Positions 1 to 8,745 of a DNA stretch of 64,000 bases are shown in pieces. The DNA is taken from contig NZ_CP078138.1 of NCBI RefSeq assembly GCF_019212185.1, forward strand, positions 664,501 through 728,500, written 5' to 3'. The first letter of the stretch is position 1; each line of letters opens with the position of its first letter. Both the position numbers and the translations under genes were made by a program. The notes under the pieces are model-generated. The model saw nothing but the letters and a program-made list of their open reading frames with translations, did not search any database and was not told the DNA's origin. The stretch is from Pseudomonas fluorescens (lineage in GTDB: Bacteria; Pseudomonadota; Gammaproteobacteria; Pseudomonadales; Pseudomonadaceae).

Positions 1-2162
1 GCGCTCAACTCGATGCTCATGCGGCAGGCCTGGCGGGCGATCCACTTGCCGATCGGGATAATCAGGCCGGTCTCTTCGGCGACGCTGATGAACTGGTCCG
101 GGCGGATCATGCCCTTTTCCGGGTGATTCCAGCGCAGCAGCGCCTCCATACCCAGCAGGCGGCCGGTGCGCAGGCACAACTTGGGCTGGTAAAACACGTC
201 CAGTTCATTCTGGGTCAGGGCGCGGCGCAGGTTGTTTTCCACGAACAGCTTGTAGCTGGCCTCGGCGTTCAAGGCCTCAGTGAACACCTGGACCTGATGC
301 TTTCCATTGGCCTTGGCCTTGTGCAGCGCCAGGCCGGCATTGCGCATCAGGGTCTGCGGATCGCTGCCGTGCAGCGGCGCACACGCCACGCCCACCGAGG
401 CGGTCACGCTGATCAGCTGGTTGTCGACGAACATTGGCTTGTCCAGCGTCATCAGCAACTGGCTGGCCATTTGCTGGCCGACATGCAGGCTGGCGTCGTC
501 CAGCAGCACGGCGAATTCGTTACTGGCAAACCGCGCCAGGCTGCCGCTCGGGCTCAGGCTGTTACGCAGGCGCCGGGCGAGGCTGATCAACAGCTTGTCG
601 CCGGTCTGGTGGCCGAGGCTGTCGTTAATCCGCTTGAAGTTGTCGATGTCCACCAGCAGCAGGCAGGTCGGGCTGTCGCTGTTGCGGGCGAAGCGCTCGT
701 CGAGGTTGCGGATGAATGCCGGGCGGTTGCCCAGGTTGGTCAGGTTGTCGGTGTAGGCCAGGCGCTCGATACGTTGCTGGGCGAGCTTGGTCTGGGTGAT
801 GTCTTCGTAGATGCCGATGTAATGGGTCAGCTCGCGGTTGTCGCCGTACACCTTGGAGATCGACAACTGGCCCCAGTAGGGCTCCAGGTTTTTGCGCCTA
901 CTCTTGAATTCACCTTGCCAGCTGTTGCTCTTGGCCAGGCTGGAGGGCGCATCGAACAGCAGCTCGCTGAGGTTCTCCAGGGCCGGCAATTCCGACAGCC
1001 GATAGCCGTGGACTTCTTCGGTGCTGTACTGGGTGATCGCAGTGAAGCTCGGGTTGACGTATTCGACCACGCCATCGCAATTGACCAGCAAAAAGGCGTT
1101 GGCGCTTTGCTCGACAGCGCGCTGGAACAGGTGCAGGGCGCTGGTTGCCGTGCGGCGGTTGTGATTGTTGATGACCTGGGCGAACTGGTCGGCCAGTTCA
1201 CCGGCGAAGGCGACTTCATCGGATTGCCAGGCGCGGGTGACACCGGTCTGCTCAAGGCAGAGCACGCCGACCACCTGGCCATCGACGCGGATGCTGGCGT
1301 CGAGCATGGCGTTGACGTCGCGCGGGCGCAGGCTCTCGGCCATGTCCCGGGTGCGCGGGTCGTGCATGGCGTTGTGCGCATCGATGGCCCGGCTGGAGTG
1401 CAGGGCTTCGAGGTAATCGGGGAAGCCGCTGGCATCGATGATCTCCGGCAGGCGGTACTCCTGGGAGGCGCGGTGGTAGGCGGAGATCGGCAGCAGGCGC
1501 TGGCCGTCGAGGTTCCACAGGCTGGCGCTGTCGATTTCGTAGATCTCGCAGGCGCTGCGGGTAATCAGTTTGGCGGCCTCCTGCAAGGAGTTGCCGGAAC
1601 TGTAGCGCTGGCGTGCGAGCAGCAGGATCAGGTCTTGTTGGGCGCGCATGCGCTCAAGATGCTGCAATTGCTCCTGTTGTGCGCGCTGATTCAATTCCAG
1701 GGCAATCTGCAGGCGTGAGTTCTGGGTTTCCAGATCGAGTGCCGGCACCAGCGGATCATTTTCGAACATGCCATCGACCACCAGCAGGTAGCCGCGTAGC
1801 AGGTGACGATTGTGTTGCTTGTAGGCTTCGCCCATTTCCAGCAGGTTCAGGGAGCCTTGGGCTGTGTGCAGGGTATAGCGCACCAGGTAATGCGGGCTTT
1901 CAGTCAGTTGCTGCTGGATTGCGTCGTGCAACTGGTAGCGGGCCTCGGGCTCCATCAGGCTGGCGTAGGGCGAGCCGACCAGAGCGCAGAGTTCGACCGC
2001 TGGCAAGCCAAACTGACGTTCGCAGTTGGGGTCGAGAAACAGCAGGGCCCAGCTTGCTTCATTCAGCCGTTCGAAACGCAACATGCCGAGCCGCGAGGGC
2101 ACAGGCAACTGCGTCACTACCTCGGCCACCATTCGGTTGGCGGCATCGGGATGGCTTTTCAT
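1..2162 (-). CDS. dipA: DipA-like c-di-GMP phosphodiesterase (GAF-PAS-GGDEF-EAL), 3' end cut by window edge
   Basis: About 720 residues are visible; the C-terminus lies beyond position 1. Order of parts: a PAS-like N-terminal region (about 1-130), a helical linker, a GAF domain (about 185-345), a PAS domain (about 350-455), a GGDEF domain opening with LAYTDNLTNLGNR near 464, and the start of an EAL domain with GMEALLRW near residue 670. The signature GGDEF is replaced by ASNEF (near residue 547), so cyclase activity is not expected, while the EAL motif is intact. Position next to aceF and this domain set match P. aeruginosa PA5017 (DipA/Pch), a phosphodiesterase involved in biofilm dispersion. 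Full-length DipA is about 900 residues, which fits the missing part. The ATG at 2162 has no strong Shine-Dalgarno sequence; the frame stays open a little further upstream, so the start is not certain. Confidence 0.85.
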   Translation of the reverse strand, partial: MKSHPDAANRMVAEVVTQLPVPSRLGMLRFERLNEASWALLFLDPNCERQFGLPAVELCALVGSPYASLMEPEARYQLHDAIQQQLTESPHYLVRYTLHTAQGSLNLLEMGEAYKQHNRHLLRGYLLVVDGMFENDPLVPALDLETQNSRLQIALELNQRAQQEQLQHLERMRAQQDLILLLARQRYSSGNSLQEAAKLITRSACEIYEIDSASLWNLDGQRLLPISAYHRASQEYRLPEIIDASGFPDYLEALHSSRAIDAHNAMHDPRTRDMAESLRPRDVNAMLDASIRVDGQVVGVLCLEQTGVTRAWQSDEVAFAGELADQFAQVINNHNRRTATSALHLFQRAVEQSANAFLLVNCDGVVEYVNPSFTAITQYSTEEVHGYRLSELPALENLSELLFDAPSSLAKSNSWQGEFKSRRKNLEPYWGQLSISKVYGDNRELTHYIGIYEDITQTKLAQQRIERLAYTDNLTNLGNRPAFIRNLDERFARNSDSPTCLLLVDIDNFKRINDSLGHQTGDKLLISLARRLRNSLSPSGSLARFASNEFAVLLDDASLHVGQQMASQLLMTLDKPMFVDNQLISVTASVGVACAPLHGSDPQTLMRNAGLALHKAKANGKHQVQVFTEALNAEASYKLFVENNLRRALTQNELDVFYQPKLCLRTGRLLGMEALLRWNHPEKGMIRPDQFISVAEETGLIIPIGKWIARQACRMSIELS

Positions 2163-2334
2163 TGAAGAAACTCGCTTCGGAAATGCTGAGCGCGATGGGC
2201 TCTCGCCCTCTGTTCTGTTGCCTGGCGCAAGGTTGCATGATGCAGCACGGACTGACAATAGAAGATGAAGGCTAAATGCTATAAGCGTTTATCGGCAGGC
2301 CTGCGAATTTCTGTAGGAAAAACTAACAGCTAGA

Positions 2335-2357
2335 AGCCGGCTTGGTGGCAGCCGGCT
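2335..2357. terminator. Hairpin at the 3' side of the PhoD-like gene
   Basis: Two copies of AGCCGGCT (2335-2342 and 2350-2357) separated by 7 bases form a GC-rich stem just past the stop codon of the phosphatase gene. On the minus strand a T-rich stretch follows only after about 15 bases, so this is not a textbook intrinsic terminator. The rest of the 2163-2370 gap shows nothing else recognisable. Confidence 0.3.
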
Positions 2358-2370
2358 CCTGAGATGTTTT

Positions 2371-3780
2371 TTACAGCTGCAGTGGCAGGTTGACCGAGTA
2401 CAAGTGCTCACCGTCGCGGTCGCGGTACTCCACTCGAATATGCTCCCGCTCGACCTCGAGGTAGGCAAAGTTATCCTGGCTGATCACTTTGCTGGTCCAT
2501 TCAAGGTGATAGTCGCCCGATTCGGTCTGCGCCAGAGGCTGGTCGAGGATGAAGGAGGAGGCGCTTGCATAGGGCAGCAGGGCGCTGTTGCAAAAGGGCG
2601 ACGAGACGATGGTCTGGACCTCGAAGTCCGCATCCTCACTGTGTCGCAGGCGCGAAGTCAGCGAGCCGTGGACGTCACCCGTAACGACGATGACGTTCTT
2701 GATTCTGTGCTTGCGAATGGTGTCCAGGATGCGCAGGCGTTGCTCGGGAAAAGCCTTCCAGGCGTCAGTGCCGTTGTCTTTATTGTCGGGAAAGAACATC
2801 ACACTGGTGACCAGAAATTTGACCCGCGCAGGGCTATTGATCAGCCAGGAAATCAGCGCGTCTTCCTGTTCTGCATCGAGGATGCGCCGGTCATTGGCTG
2901 AAAGGTCGCGTCGGGTTCGACTGTCAGTGACAAACCATTCGATATCCCCTTGGGCGAACTGATACCAGTAATGTCCCAGTTTGCGCGCTGGCTGCCCACT
3001 GGGAAGCAGTTCATGGACGGGGCTGTGGCTGGCTTGATAAATCTCATAGGCCGCCATGGCATTGCGGTACAACGCGACGTCATTGTTGGCATTGGCGGGC
3101 CAGTTATCTTCTATTTCGTGGTCATCCAGAATCATGTAGGTCGGCACTGATGCCATGAGCGCCTGGATATGGGGTTGGGAAAAGGCTGCGCGGTATTTGG
3201 CAAGGATCTCCTTGTATTCGCGATCGGGGCTGACAACGTTCATGTCGTCGACGTAGACCTGGTCGCCGGTCATCACTAGCGCGCCGACGGGAATTAATGC
3301 GTTTTTTTTGACGAAGTTATGAATGGCCGAGAAAATCTTATCGCCCTTTGAGGGATATGAAGGGATTCCCAGGGTCATTCGCAAGTAACGGCAGGAGCCA
3401 ACGATGTAACTTCGTGGTGTAGTTACTTCGCTGGAAATCGTGCGGAGTTGATAAATCTGCTTGGGCCACTGTAAGGGCCACTCCAGTAGTGTTTGCTCGC
3501 TCGGCTGCTCTTTGCCGGAACTGAACCAGCCAGCCTGATATTCATAGCGCGTGTCGCTGCCCAGGTTATTCAGGGCGATGACGTTCGAGAAGTCACGGAG
3601 TGCTGAAAGCTCGGCAAACAGGGGGGCAGACCAGTCGGTATCGCCACGACGTCGATAACGTACGGCGGCATATGTCCACTCGTTGTTAATGGATCCACCA
3701 CGAATAAACAGGCGTGTGTGATGGGGCGTTGTATGGCCGACAATAGGGCCGACAGTAGGCTGAAACATATTCGAGTCCAT
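2371..3780 (-). CDS. PhoD-like (alkaline phosphatase D family) metallophosphatase, no signal peptide
   Basis: 469 residues. Metal-binding motifs of PhoD-type phosphatases are all visible: GSCR (128-131), TGDQVYVDD (171-179), DDHEIEDNW (219-227), DSRTRRD (286-292) and TGDVHGS (367-373). These coordinate the metal centre that hydrolyses phosphate mono- or diesters. Classical PhoD is exported by the Tat system, but this protein begins with MDSNMFQPTVGP and has no twin-arginine or hydrophobic leader, so it is probably cytoplasmic; the substrate is unknown. The coding sequence is visibly less GC-rich and uses more A/T-ending codons than its neighbours, which suggests acquisition by transfer. The ATG at 3780 has only a weak ribosome binding site; Met5 is an alternative. 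It stands alone between dipA and aceF. Confidence 0.8.
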   Translation of the reverse strand: MDSNMFQPTVGPIVGHTTPHHTRLFIRGGSINNEWTYAAVRYRRRGDTDWSAPLFAELSALRDFSNVIALNNLGSDTRYEYQAGWFSSGKEQPSEQTLLEWPLQWPKQIYQLRTISSEVTTPRSYIVGSCRYLRMTLGIPSYPSKGDKIFSAIHNFVKKNALIPVGALVMTGDQVYVDDMNVVSPDREYKEILAKYRAAFSQPHIQALMASVPTYMILDDHEIEDNWPANANNDVALYRNAMAAYEIYQASHSPVHELLPSGQPARKLGHYWYQFAQGDIEWFVTDSRTRRDLSANDRRILDAEQEDALISWLINSPARVKFLVTSVMFFPDNKDNGTDAWKAFPEQRLRILDTIRKHRIKNVIVVTGDVHGSLTSRLRHSEDADFEVQTIVSSPFCNSALLPYASASSFILDQPLAQTESGDYHLEWTSKVISQDNFAYLEVEREHIRVEYRDRDGEHLYSVNLPLQL

Positions 3781-3967
3781 TCGAAGTGCATCATTAATTT
3801 GGGGAGTAACCCGTCAGCGTTGCGCTGAACCCGACTTATCGTATGGCGATGGGCGCAATAAATATTGGGGAGGAAGCGGACCCAGAATGTGGTCTGTTTA
3901 AGCGCGAGGGGTGGTATCGAGGTTTGATGCCGGTAGGCGCATTCGCAGTGTTCGTTAAATGGCAGGC

Positions 3968-3995
3968 AAAAAAAGCCCCGCCAAATTGGCGGGGT
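3968..3995 (-). terminator. Intrinsic terminator of the aceEF transcript
   Basis: Read on the minus strand, a stem CCCCGCC/GGCGGGG with a short AATTT loop is followed directly by seven T residues. It lies about 70 bases after the aceF stop codon, as expected for the end of the aceE-aceF operon. Elsewhere in 3781-4065 there is no gene; the phosphatase promoter must lie at its left end but no clear hexamers stand out. Confidence 0.85.
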
Positions 3996-4065
3996 TGAGG
4001 TACGAGCGTGGCGCTCGGAAACGTGGAGCGCGAAGGGCCCTTCGGTGAAGAAGGGCCGTCCGGTC

Positions 4066-5706
4066 TTACAGCAGGATGGTGCGGATGTCGCCCAGCAGGT
4101 CGCTCAGACGCTTGGTGAAACGGGCCGCAGCGGCGCCGTTGATCACGCGGTGGTCGTAGGACAGCGACAACGGCAGCATCAGTTTCGGCTGGAAGGCTTT
4201 ACCGTCCCAGACCGGCTGGATAGTGGCCTTGGAAACACCCAGGATCGCCACTTCCGGCGCGTTGACGATCGGCGTGAAGCCGGTGCCGCCAATGTGGCCG
4301 AGGCTGGAGATGGTGAAGCAGGCGCCTTGCATCTCGTCTGCCGAGAGCTTCTTGGTCCGGGCTTTTTCAGCCAGGGAAGCCGCTTCGGCCGCCAGTTGCA
4401 GCAGGCTCTTCTGGTCGACGTTCTTGATGACCGGCACCAGCAGGCCTTCAGGGGTGTCGACGGCGAAGCCGATGTTGACGTACTTCTTGCGGATGATTGC
4501 CTTGCCGCTTGGCGCCAGCGAGCTGTTGAAGTCCGGCAGTTCCTTGAGCAGGTGCGCGCAGGACTTGAGCAACAGCGGCAGCACGGTCAGCTTGACGCCA
4601 GCCTTCTCGGCCACGGCTTTCTGCGCGATACGGAACGCTTCCAGCTCGGTGATATCCGCCGAGTCGAATTGGGTCACGTGCGGCACGTTCAGCCAGCTGC
4701 GGTGCAGGTTGGCAGCGCCAGCCTGCATCAGGCGGGTCATCGGCACTTCTTCGATTTCACCGAAGCGGCTGAAGTCCACGACCGGGATCGGCGGAATACC
4801 AGCACCACCGGTTGCGCCGGCGGCCGGAGCTTCCTTGGCCTTCTGCATCATCGCCTTGACGTAAACCTGCACGTCTTCCTTGAGGATGCGACCGTGCGGG
4901 CCGGTAGCGCCTACAGCGTTCAGCTCGACGCCGAACTCGCGGGCCAGCTGACGAACCGCCGGGCCTGCGTGAACTTTGCCAGCGCTGGGTGCTGGAGCAG
5001 CGGCCGGGGCTGGAGCAGCCTCGGCTTTGGCCGCAGGAGCAGCAGCTGGCGCTGGCGCAGCTTCAGCCTGGGCCGCAGGAGCGGCGGCAGGTGCAGGAGC
5101 AGCCGGTGCCGCAGCGCCAGTCACTTTCAATTTGAGGATGAAGTCGCCAGTGCCGACTTCGTCTTCGAGCTTGACCGCGATGCTTTCCACGACGCCGGCA
5201 GCCGGCGAAGGGATTTCCATGCTGGCCTTGTCCGATTCCAGGGTGATCAGCGATTGATCAGCCTCAACGGTGTCGCCGACCTTGACCAGTACTTCGATGA
5301 TCTTGGCTTTGCCCGACGAGCCGATGTCCGGAACATGAATGTCCTGGACAGTGGCGGCAGCCGGGGCCGCGGCTGGCGCAGGAGCGGCCGCCGGGGCTGG
5401 CGCAGCAGCAGGTGCCGCCGCAGCGGGTGCAGGAGCCGCTGCCGGAGCCGGAGCCTCGGATGCCGCAGCGGCACCCTCGATTTCCAGTTCCAGCAGTTCG
5501 TCGCCTTCTTTCAGGCGATCGCCCAGCTTCACTTTCAGGCTCTTGATGATGCCGGCCTTCGGAGCTGGAACTTCCATGCTCGCCTTGTCCGATTCCAGCG
5601 TCAGGATGCTCTGTTCGGCTTCGACACGGTCGCCGACCTTCACAAACAGTTCAATTACTTCACCTTCACCGCTGCCGATGTCAGGTACGCGAATGAGTTC
5701 GCTCAC
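4066..5706 (-). CDS. aceF: Pyruvate dehydrogenase E2, dihydrolipoamide acetyltransferase
   Basis: 546 residues; core of the pyruvate dehydrogenase complex that moves the acetyl group from E1 to CoA. Two lipoyl domains with lipoyl-lysines in ESDKASME at K41 and K160 are joined by long Ala/Pro-rich linkers (about 82-118 and 198-242). A peripheral-subunit-binding domain spans about 244-280, followed by the catalytic acyltransferase core with DHRVINGA near 518-525. The Asn in place of the E. coli Asp in this motif is also found in the Azotobacter vinelandii enzyme. E. coli AceF has three lipoyl domains; two is the Pseudomonas form. Translation begins at GTG (5706), preceded by a good GAGGAG site. 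The gene starts only 11 bases after aceE and is co-transcribed with it. Confidence 0.98.
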   Translation of the reverse strand: MSELIRVPDIGSGEGEVIELFVKVGDRVEAEQSILTLESDKASMEVPAPKAGIIKSLKVKLGDRLKEGDELLELEIEGAAAASEAPAPAAAPAPAAAAPAAAPAPAAAPAPAAAPAAATVQDIHVPDIGSSGKAKIIEVLVKVGDTVEADQSLITLESDKASMEIPSPAAGVVESIAVKLEDEVGTGDFILKLKVTGAAAPAAPAPAAAPAAQAEAAPAPAAAPAAKAEAAPAPAAAPAPSAGKVHAGPAVRQLAREFGVELNAVGATGPHGRILKEDVQVYVKAMMQKAKEAPAAGATGGAGIPPIPVVDFSRFGEIEEVPMTRLMQAGAANLHRSWLNVPHVTQFDSADITELEAFRIAQKAVAEKAGVKLTVLPLLLKSCAHLLKELPDFNSSLAPSGKAIIRKKYVNIGFAVDTPEGLLVPVIKNVDQKSLLQLAAEAASLAEKARTKKLSADEMQGACFTISSLGHIGGTGFTPIVNAPEVAILGVSKATIQPVWDGKAFQPKLMLPLSLSYDHRVINGAAAARFTKRLSDLLGDIRTILL

Positions 5707-5717
5707 AGGGGTTCTCC

Positions 5718-8363
5718 TCAGCAGTCCAGTGGGTTGCGTTTTTCCGGGTTGATACCGAACTTGACGATAGCTTCAGCTACCACCTTAGGCTCGATGTCAC
5801 CACGGTCAGCCAGTGCTTCCAGGGCTGCCAACACCACGAAATGACGGTCAACTTCGAAGAAATGACGCAGTTTCTTGCGGCTGTCGCTGCGGCCGAAACC
5901 GTCGGTGCCCAGGACTTTGAATTCCTTGGACGGTACCCACTGACGGATCTGCTCGGCGAACAGCTTCATGTAGTCGGTAGAGGCAATCACCGGACCTTTA
6001 CGGCCGTTCAGGCACTCTTCGACGTAGCTCAGCTTAGGCTTCTGGCCAGGGTGCAGACGGTTGCTGCGTTCTACGGCCAGGCCGTCGCGACGCAGTTCGT
6101 TGAAGCTGGTAACGCTCCACACGTCAGCGCCGACGTTGAACTCTTCACGCAGGATCTTCGCCGCCTCACGGACTTCACGCAGGATGGTGCCGGAGCCCAT
6201 CAGTTGAACGTGGTGCGCCGCTTCGCGGGTGTCTTCCTCGAGCAGGTACATGCCTTTCTTGATGCCTTCTTCGGCACCGGCCGGCATGGCTGGCTGCTGG
6301 TAGGACTCGTTCATCACGGTGATGTAGTAGAAGACGTCCTGTTGCTCTTCGGTCATCTTCTTCATGCCGTCCTGAATGATCACCGCCAGCTCGTAGCCGT
6401 AGGTTGGATCGTAGGTGCGGCAGTTCGGGATGGTGGCAGCCAGCAGGTGGCTGTGACCGTCTTCGTGTTGCAGGCCTTCACCGTTCAGGGTGGTCCGGCC
6501 GGCGGTGCCGCCGATCAGGAAGCCACGGGTACGGCTGTCGCCAGCGGCCCATGCCAGGTCGCCGATACGCTGGAAGCCGAACATCGAGTAGAAGATGTAG
6601 AACGGCAGCATTGGCTGGTTGTGGCTGGAGTACGAAGTACCGGCAGCGATGAAGGAGCTCATGGCGCCCGCTTCGTTGATGCCTTCTTCAAGGATCTGAC
6701 CTTTCTGGTCTTCCTTGTAGAACATCACCTGGTCTTTATCGACTGGCTCGTAGAGCTGGCCGACGGACGAGTAGATGCCCAGTTGGCGGAACATGCCTTC
6801 CATACCGAAGGTACGGGCTTCGTCCGGGATGATCGGTACGATGCGCGGGCCGATTTCCTTGTCCTTGACCAGTTGCGCGAGGATCCGCACGAAGGCCATG
6901 GTGGTGGAGATTTCACGGTCGCCCGAGCCGTCCAGGATCGCCTTGAGGGTGTCCAGTGGCGGAGTCGGGATGTTGAAGCTTTGCGCGCGGCGCTGAGGGA
7001 CAAAGCCACCCAGTGCGGTACGGCGCTCGCTCAGGTAACGGGCTTCGGCGCTGCCTTCTTCCGGTTTGAAGAACGGCAGGTTTTCGAGTTCGTCGTCTTT
7101 GACCGGGATGTCGAAGCGATCGCGGAACAACTTCAGGCTTTCGACATCGACCTTCTTGGTGTTGTGCGCGGTGTTTTTCGCTTCGCCGGCACCGGTGCCA
7201 TAACCCTTGATGGTCTTGGCCAGGATAACGGTAGGTTGTTCTTTGTGGTTGACCGCTTCGTGGTACGCCGCGTAGACCTTGTACGGGTCGTGGCCGCCAC
7301 GGTTGAGCTTCCAGATCTCGTCGTCGGACAGATCGGCAACCATTGCCTTGAGTTCAGGCGTGTTGAAGAAGTGTTCACGAACGAACGCGCCGTCTTTGGC
7401 TTTGTAGTTCTGGTACTCGCCGTCGATGACTTCGTCCATGCGACGTTGCAGGATGCCGTCGACGTCCTTGGCCAGCAGTGGGTCCCAGAAACGGCCCCAG
7501 ATGACTTTGGTCACGTTCCACTGGGCACCGCGGAACACGCCTTCGAGTTCCTGGATGATCTTGCCGTTGCCGCGAACCGGGCCGTCGAGGCGTTGCAGGT
7601 TGCAGTTGATGACGAAGATCAGGTTGTCCAGCTTCTCGCGGCCGGCGAGGGAGATGGCGCCTAGGGATTCCGGCTCGTCGCACTCGCCGTCGCCCAGGAA
7701 GCACCAGACTTTCTGCTTGCCTGGCTGGATGAAGCCACGGTGCTCCAGATACTTCATGAAGCGTGCCTGGTAGATCGCCTGGATCGGACCCAGACCCATG
7801 GATACGGTCGGGAACTGCCAGAAGTCAGGCATCAGCCAAGGGTGCGGGTAGGACGACAGGCCCTGACCGTCGACTTCCTGGCGGAAGTTGTTCATCTGGT
7901 CTTCGGTGATGCGGCCTTCCATGAATGCGCGGGCGTAAACGCCTGGCGAGGTGTGGCCCTGGAAGTAGATCAGGTCGCCGCCGTGTTCGTCGGTCGGGGC
8001 CTGGAAGAAGTAGTTGAAGCCGATGTCATACAGGGTCGCACTGGAAGCGAAGCTGGAGATGTGACCGCCGAGGTCGGAATCTTTCAGGTTCGTACGCATT
8101 ACCATGGCCATCGCGTTCCAGCGGACCAACGAGCGAATGCGGCGTTCCATGAACAGGTCGCCAGGCATGCGTGCTTCGTGGGTAACAGGGATCGTGTTGC
8201 GGTAAGGCGTGGTGATGGCGTATGGCAGTTGCGAGCCGCTGCGGGTCGCAAGTTCACCCATACGGGTCATCAGATAGTGAGCACGGTCTTCGCCTTCTTT
8301 GTCGAGAACCGATTCCAGGGCGTCCAGCCATTCCTGGGTTTCGACGGGATCGAGGTCTTGCAT
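5718..8363 (-). CDS. aceE: Pyruvate dehydrogenase E1 component (homodimeric type)
   Basis: 881 residues, normal length for the single-chain E1 of gammaproteobacteria. It decarboxylates pyruvate with thiamine diphosphate and reductively acetylates the lipoyl groups of AceF. The thiamine-binding motif begins with GDGECDE (224-230) and ends at the VINCN stretch near 251-255. The ATG at 8363 has a GGAG site at proper distance. It is the first gene of the aceE-aceF operon. Upstream, within 200 bases, lie two palindromic operator-like sites (see separate entries). No lpd (E3) gene is in the window. Confidence 0.98.
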   Translation of the reverse strand: MQDLDPVETQEWLDALESVLDKEGEDRAHYLMTRMGELATRSGSQLPYAITTPYRNTIPVTHEARMPGDLFMERRIRSLVRWNAMAMVMRTNLKDSDLGGHISSFASSATLYDIGFNYFFQAPTDEHGGDLIYFQGHTSPGVYARAFMEGRITEDQMNNFRQEVDGQGLSSYPHPWLMPDFWQFPTVSMGLGPIQAIYQARFMKYLEHRGFIQPGKQKVWCFLGDGECDEPESLGAISLAGREKLDNLIFVINCNLQRLDGPVRGNGKIIQELEGVFRGAQWNVTKVIWGRFWDPLLAKDVDGILQRRMDEVIDGEYQNYKAKDGAFVREHFFNTPELKAMVADLSDDEIWKLNRGGHDPYKVYAAYHEAVNHKEQPTVILAKTIKGYGTGAGEAKNTAHNTKKVDVESLKLFRDRFDIPVKDDELENLPFFKPEEGSAEARYLSERRTALGGFVPQRRAQSFNIPTPPLDTLKAILDGSGDREISTTMAFVRILAQLVKDKEIGPRIVPIIPDEARTFGMEGMFRQLGIYSSVGQLYEPVDKDQVMFYKEDQKGQILEEGINEAGAMSSFIAAGTSYSSHNQPMLPFYIFYSMFGFQRIGDLAWAAGDSRTRGFLIGGTAGRTTLNGEGLQHEDGHSHLLAATIPNCRTYDPTYGYELAVIIQDGMKKMTEEQQDVFYYITVMNESYQQPAMPAGAEEGIKKGMYLLEEDTREAAHHVQLMGSGTILREVREAAKILREEFNVGADVWSVTSFNELRRDGLAVERSNRLHPGQKPKLSYVEECLNGRKGPVIASTDYMKLFAEQIRQWVPSKEFKVLGTDGFGRSDSRKKLRHFFEVDRHFVVLAALEALADRGDIEPKVVAEAIVKFGINPEKRNPLDC

Positions 8364-8472
8364 GGCTTGCTCCAGGGCGGAAAGGCTACCAGAATCGGTT
8401 GCCTGAGTTAGCGACTGGCCTTGTGGGCAGACGTTTATGAATTCTTGGATTGCCGGAGGTTATTCGGCGGCG

Positions 8473-8487
8473 TGTAGTTTTACTACA
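8473..8487. promoter_or_regulatory. Operator-like palindrome 1 upstream of aceE
   Basis: A perfect 15-base palindrome, TGTAGTTTTACTACA, with half-sites TGTAGT/ACTACA around a TTT centre. It matches the general HexR operator form (TGTArT-N3-AyTACA) and also contains the FadR-subfamily GntR pattern TNGTNNNACNA. It lies about 110 bases before the aceE start and would be in its 5' leader if the -10 at 8515-8520 is used. The flanking 8364-8745 region (382 bases) carries this pair, the divergent glnE leader and no other gene that can be supported. Confidence 0.6.
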
Positions 8488-8524
8488 AATCTTCGGGCAT
8501 TTCAGCCTTTCGCCTGTATAGACG

Positions 8525-8539
8525 AGTAGTAAAACTACA
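8525..8539. promoter_or_regulatory. Operator-like palindrome 2 upstream of aceE
   Basis: GTAGTAAAACTAC (8526-8538) is a palindrome with an AAA centre; the extended form AGTAGTAAAACTACA differs from the perfect 15-mer at one end base. It is the reverse complement of site 1. The centres are 52 bases apart, almost exactly five helical turns, so two bound dimers would face the same side of the DNA. On the minus strand a TATACA hexamer at 8515-8520 could be the aceE -10 box, in which case this site overlaps the promoter spacer. Confidence 0.55.
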
Positions 8540-8745
8540 GGGGAACGGCTTGTGGCCTCCTGCTGCGTTGTGAGGATAATCGTTAATCTTGGTCTTTCGT
8601 CATTCGCAATAGGGTACAGCTTGATGCTGGCTGCCAAAAAAACCGGAATTTCAGCTATTTCTAACTTTTGTTCGACAGTCATTTGCGTAGTGGATGTGAC
8701 GGGTTCACTACAAACCGCCCTTTCTACGCCGATCAAGGATAGACC

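Noticed and set aside
123..1718. A 531-codon open frame opposite the EAL protein gene
   Set aside because: Shadow of the real gene; rich in Gln/Val/Ala/Leu with no family features, while the minus strand has clear domain motifs.
4970..5470. Repetitive Ala/Pro/GCAGG-rich DNA as a tandem repeat or mobile element
   Set aside because: It encodes the flexible linkers between the lipoyl domains of AceF.
4045..5844. A 599-codon open frame on the plus strand opposite aceF, and similar long frames opposite aceE (5841-7664)
   Set aside because: Antisense shadows of GC-rich genes: composition mirrors the aceF/aceE codons and no domain is recognisable.
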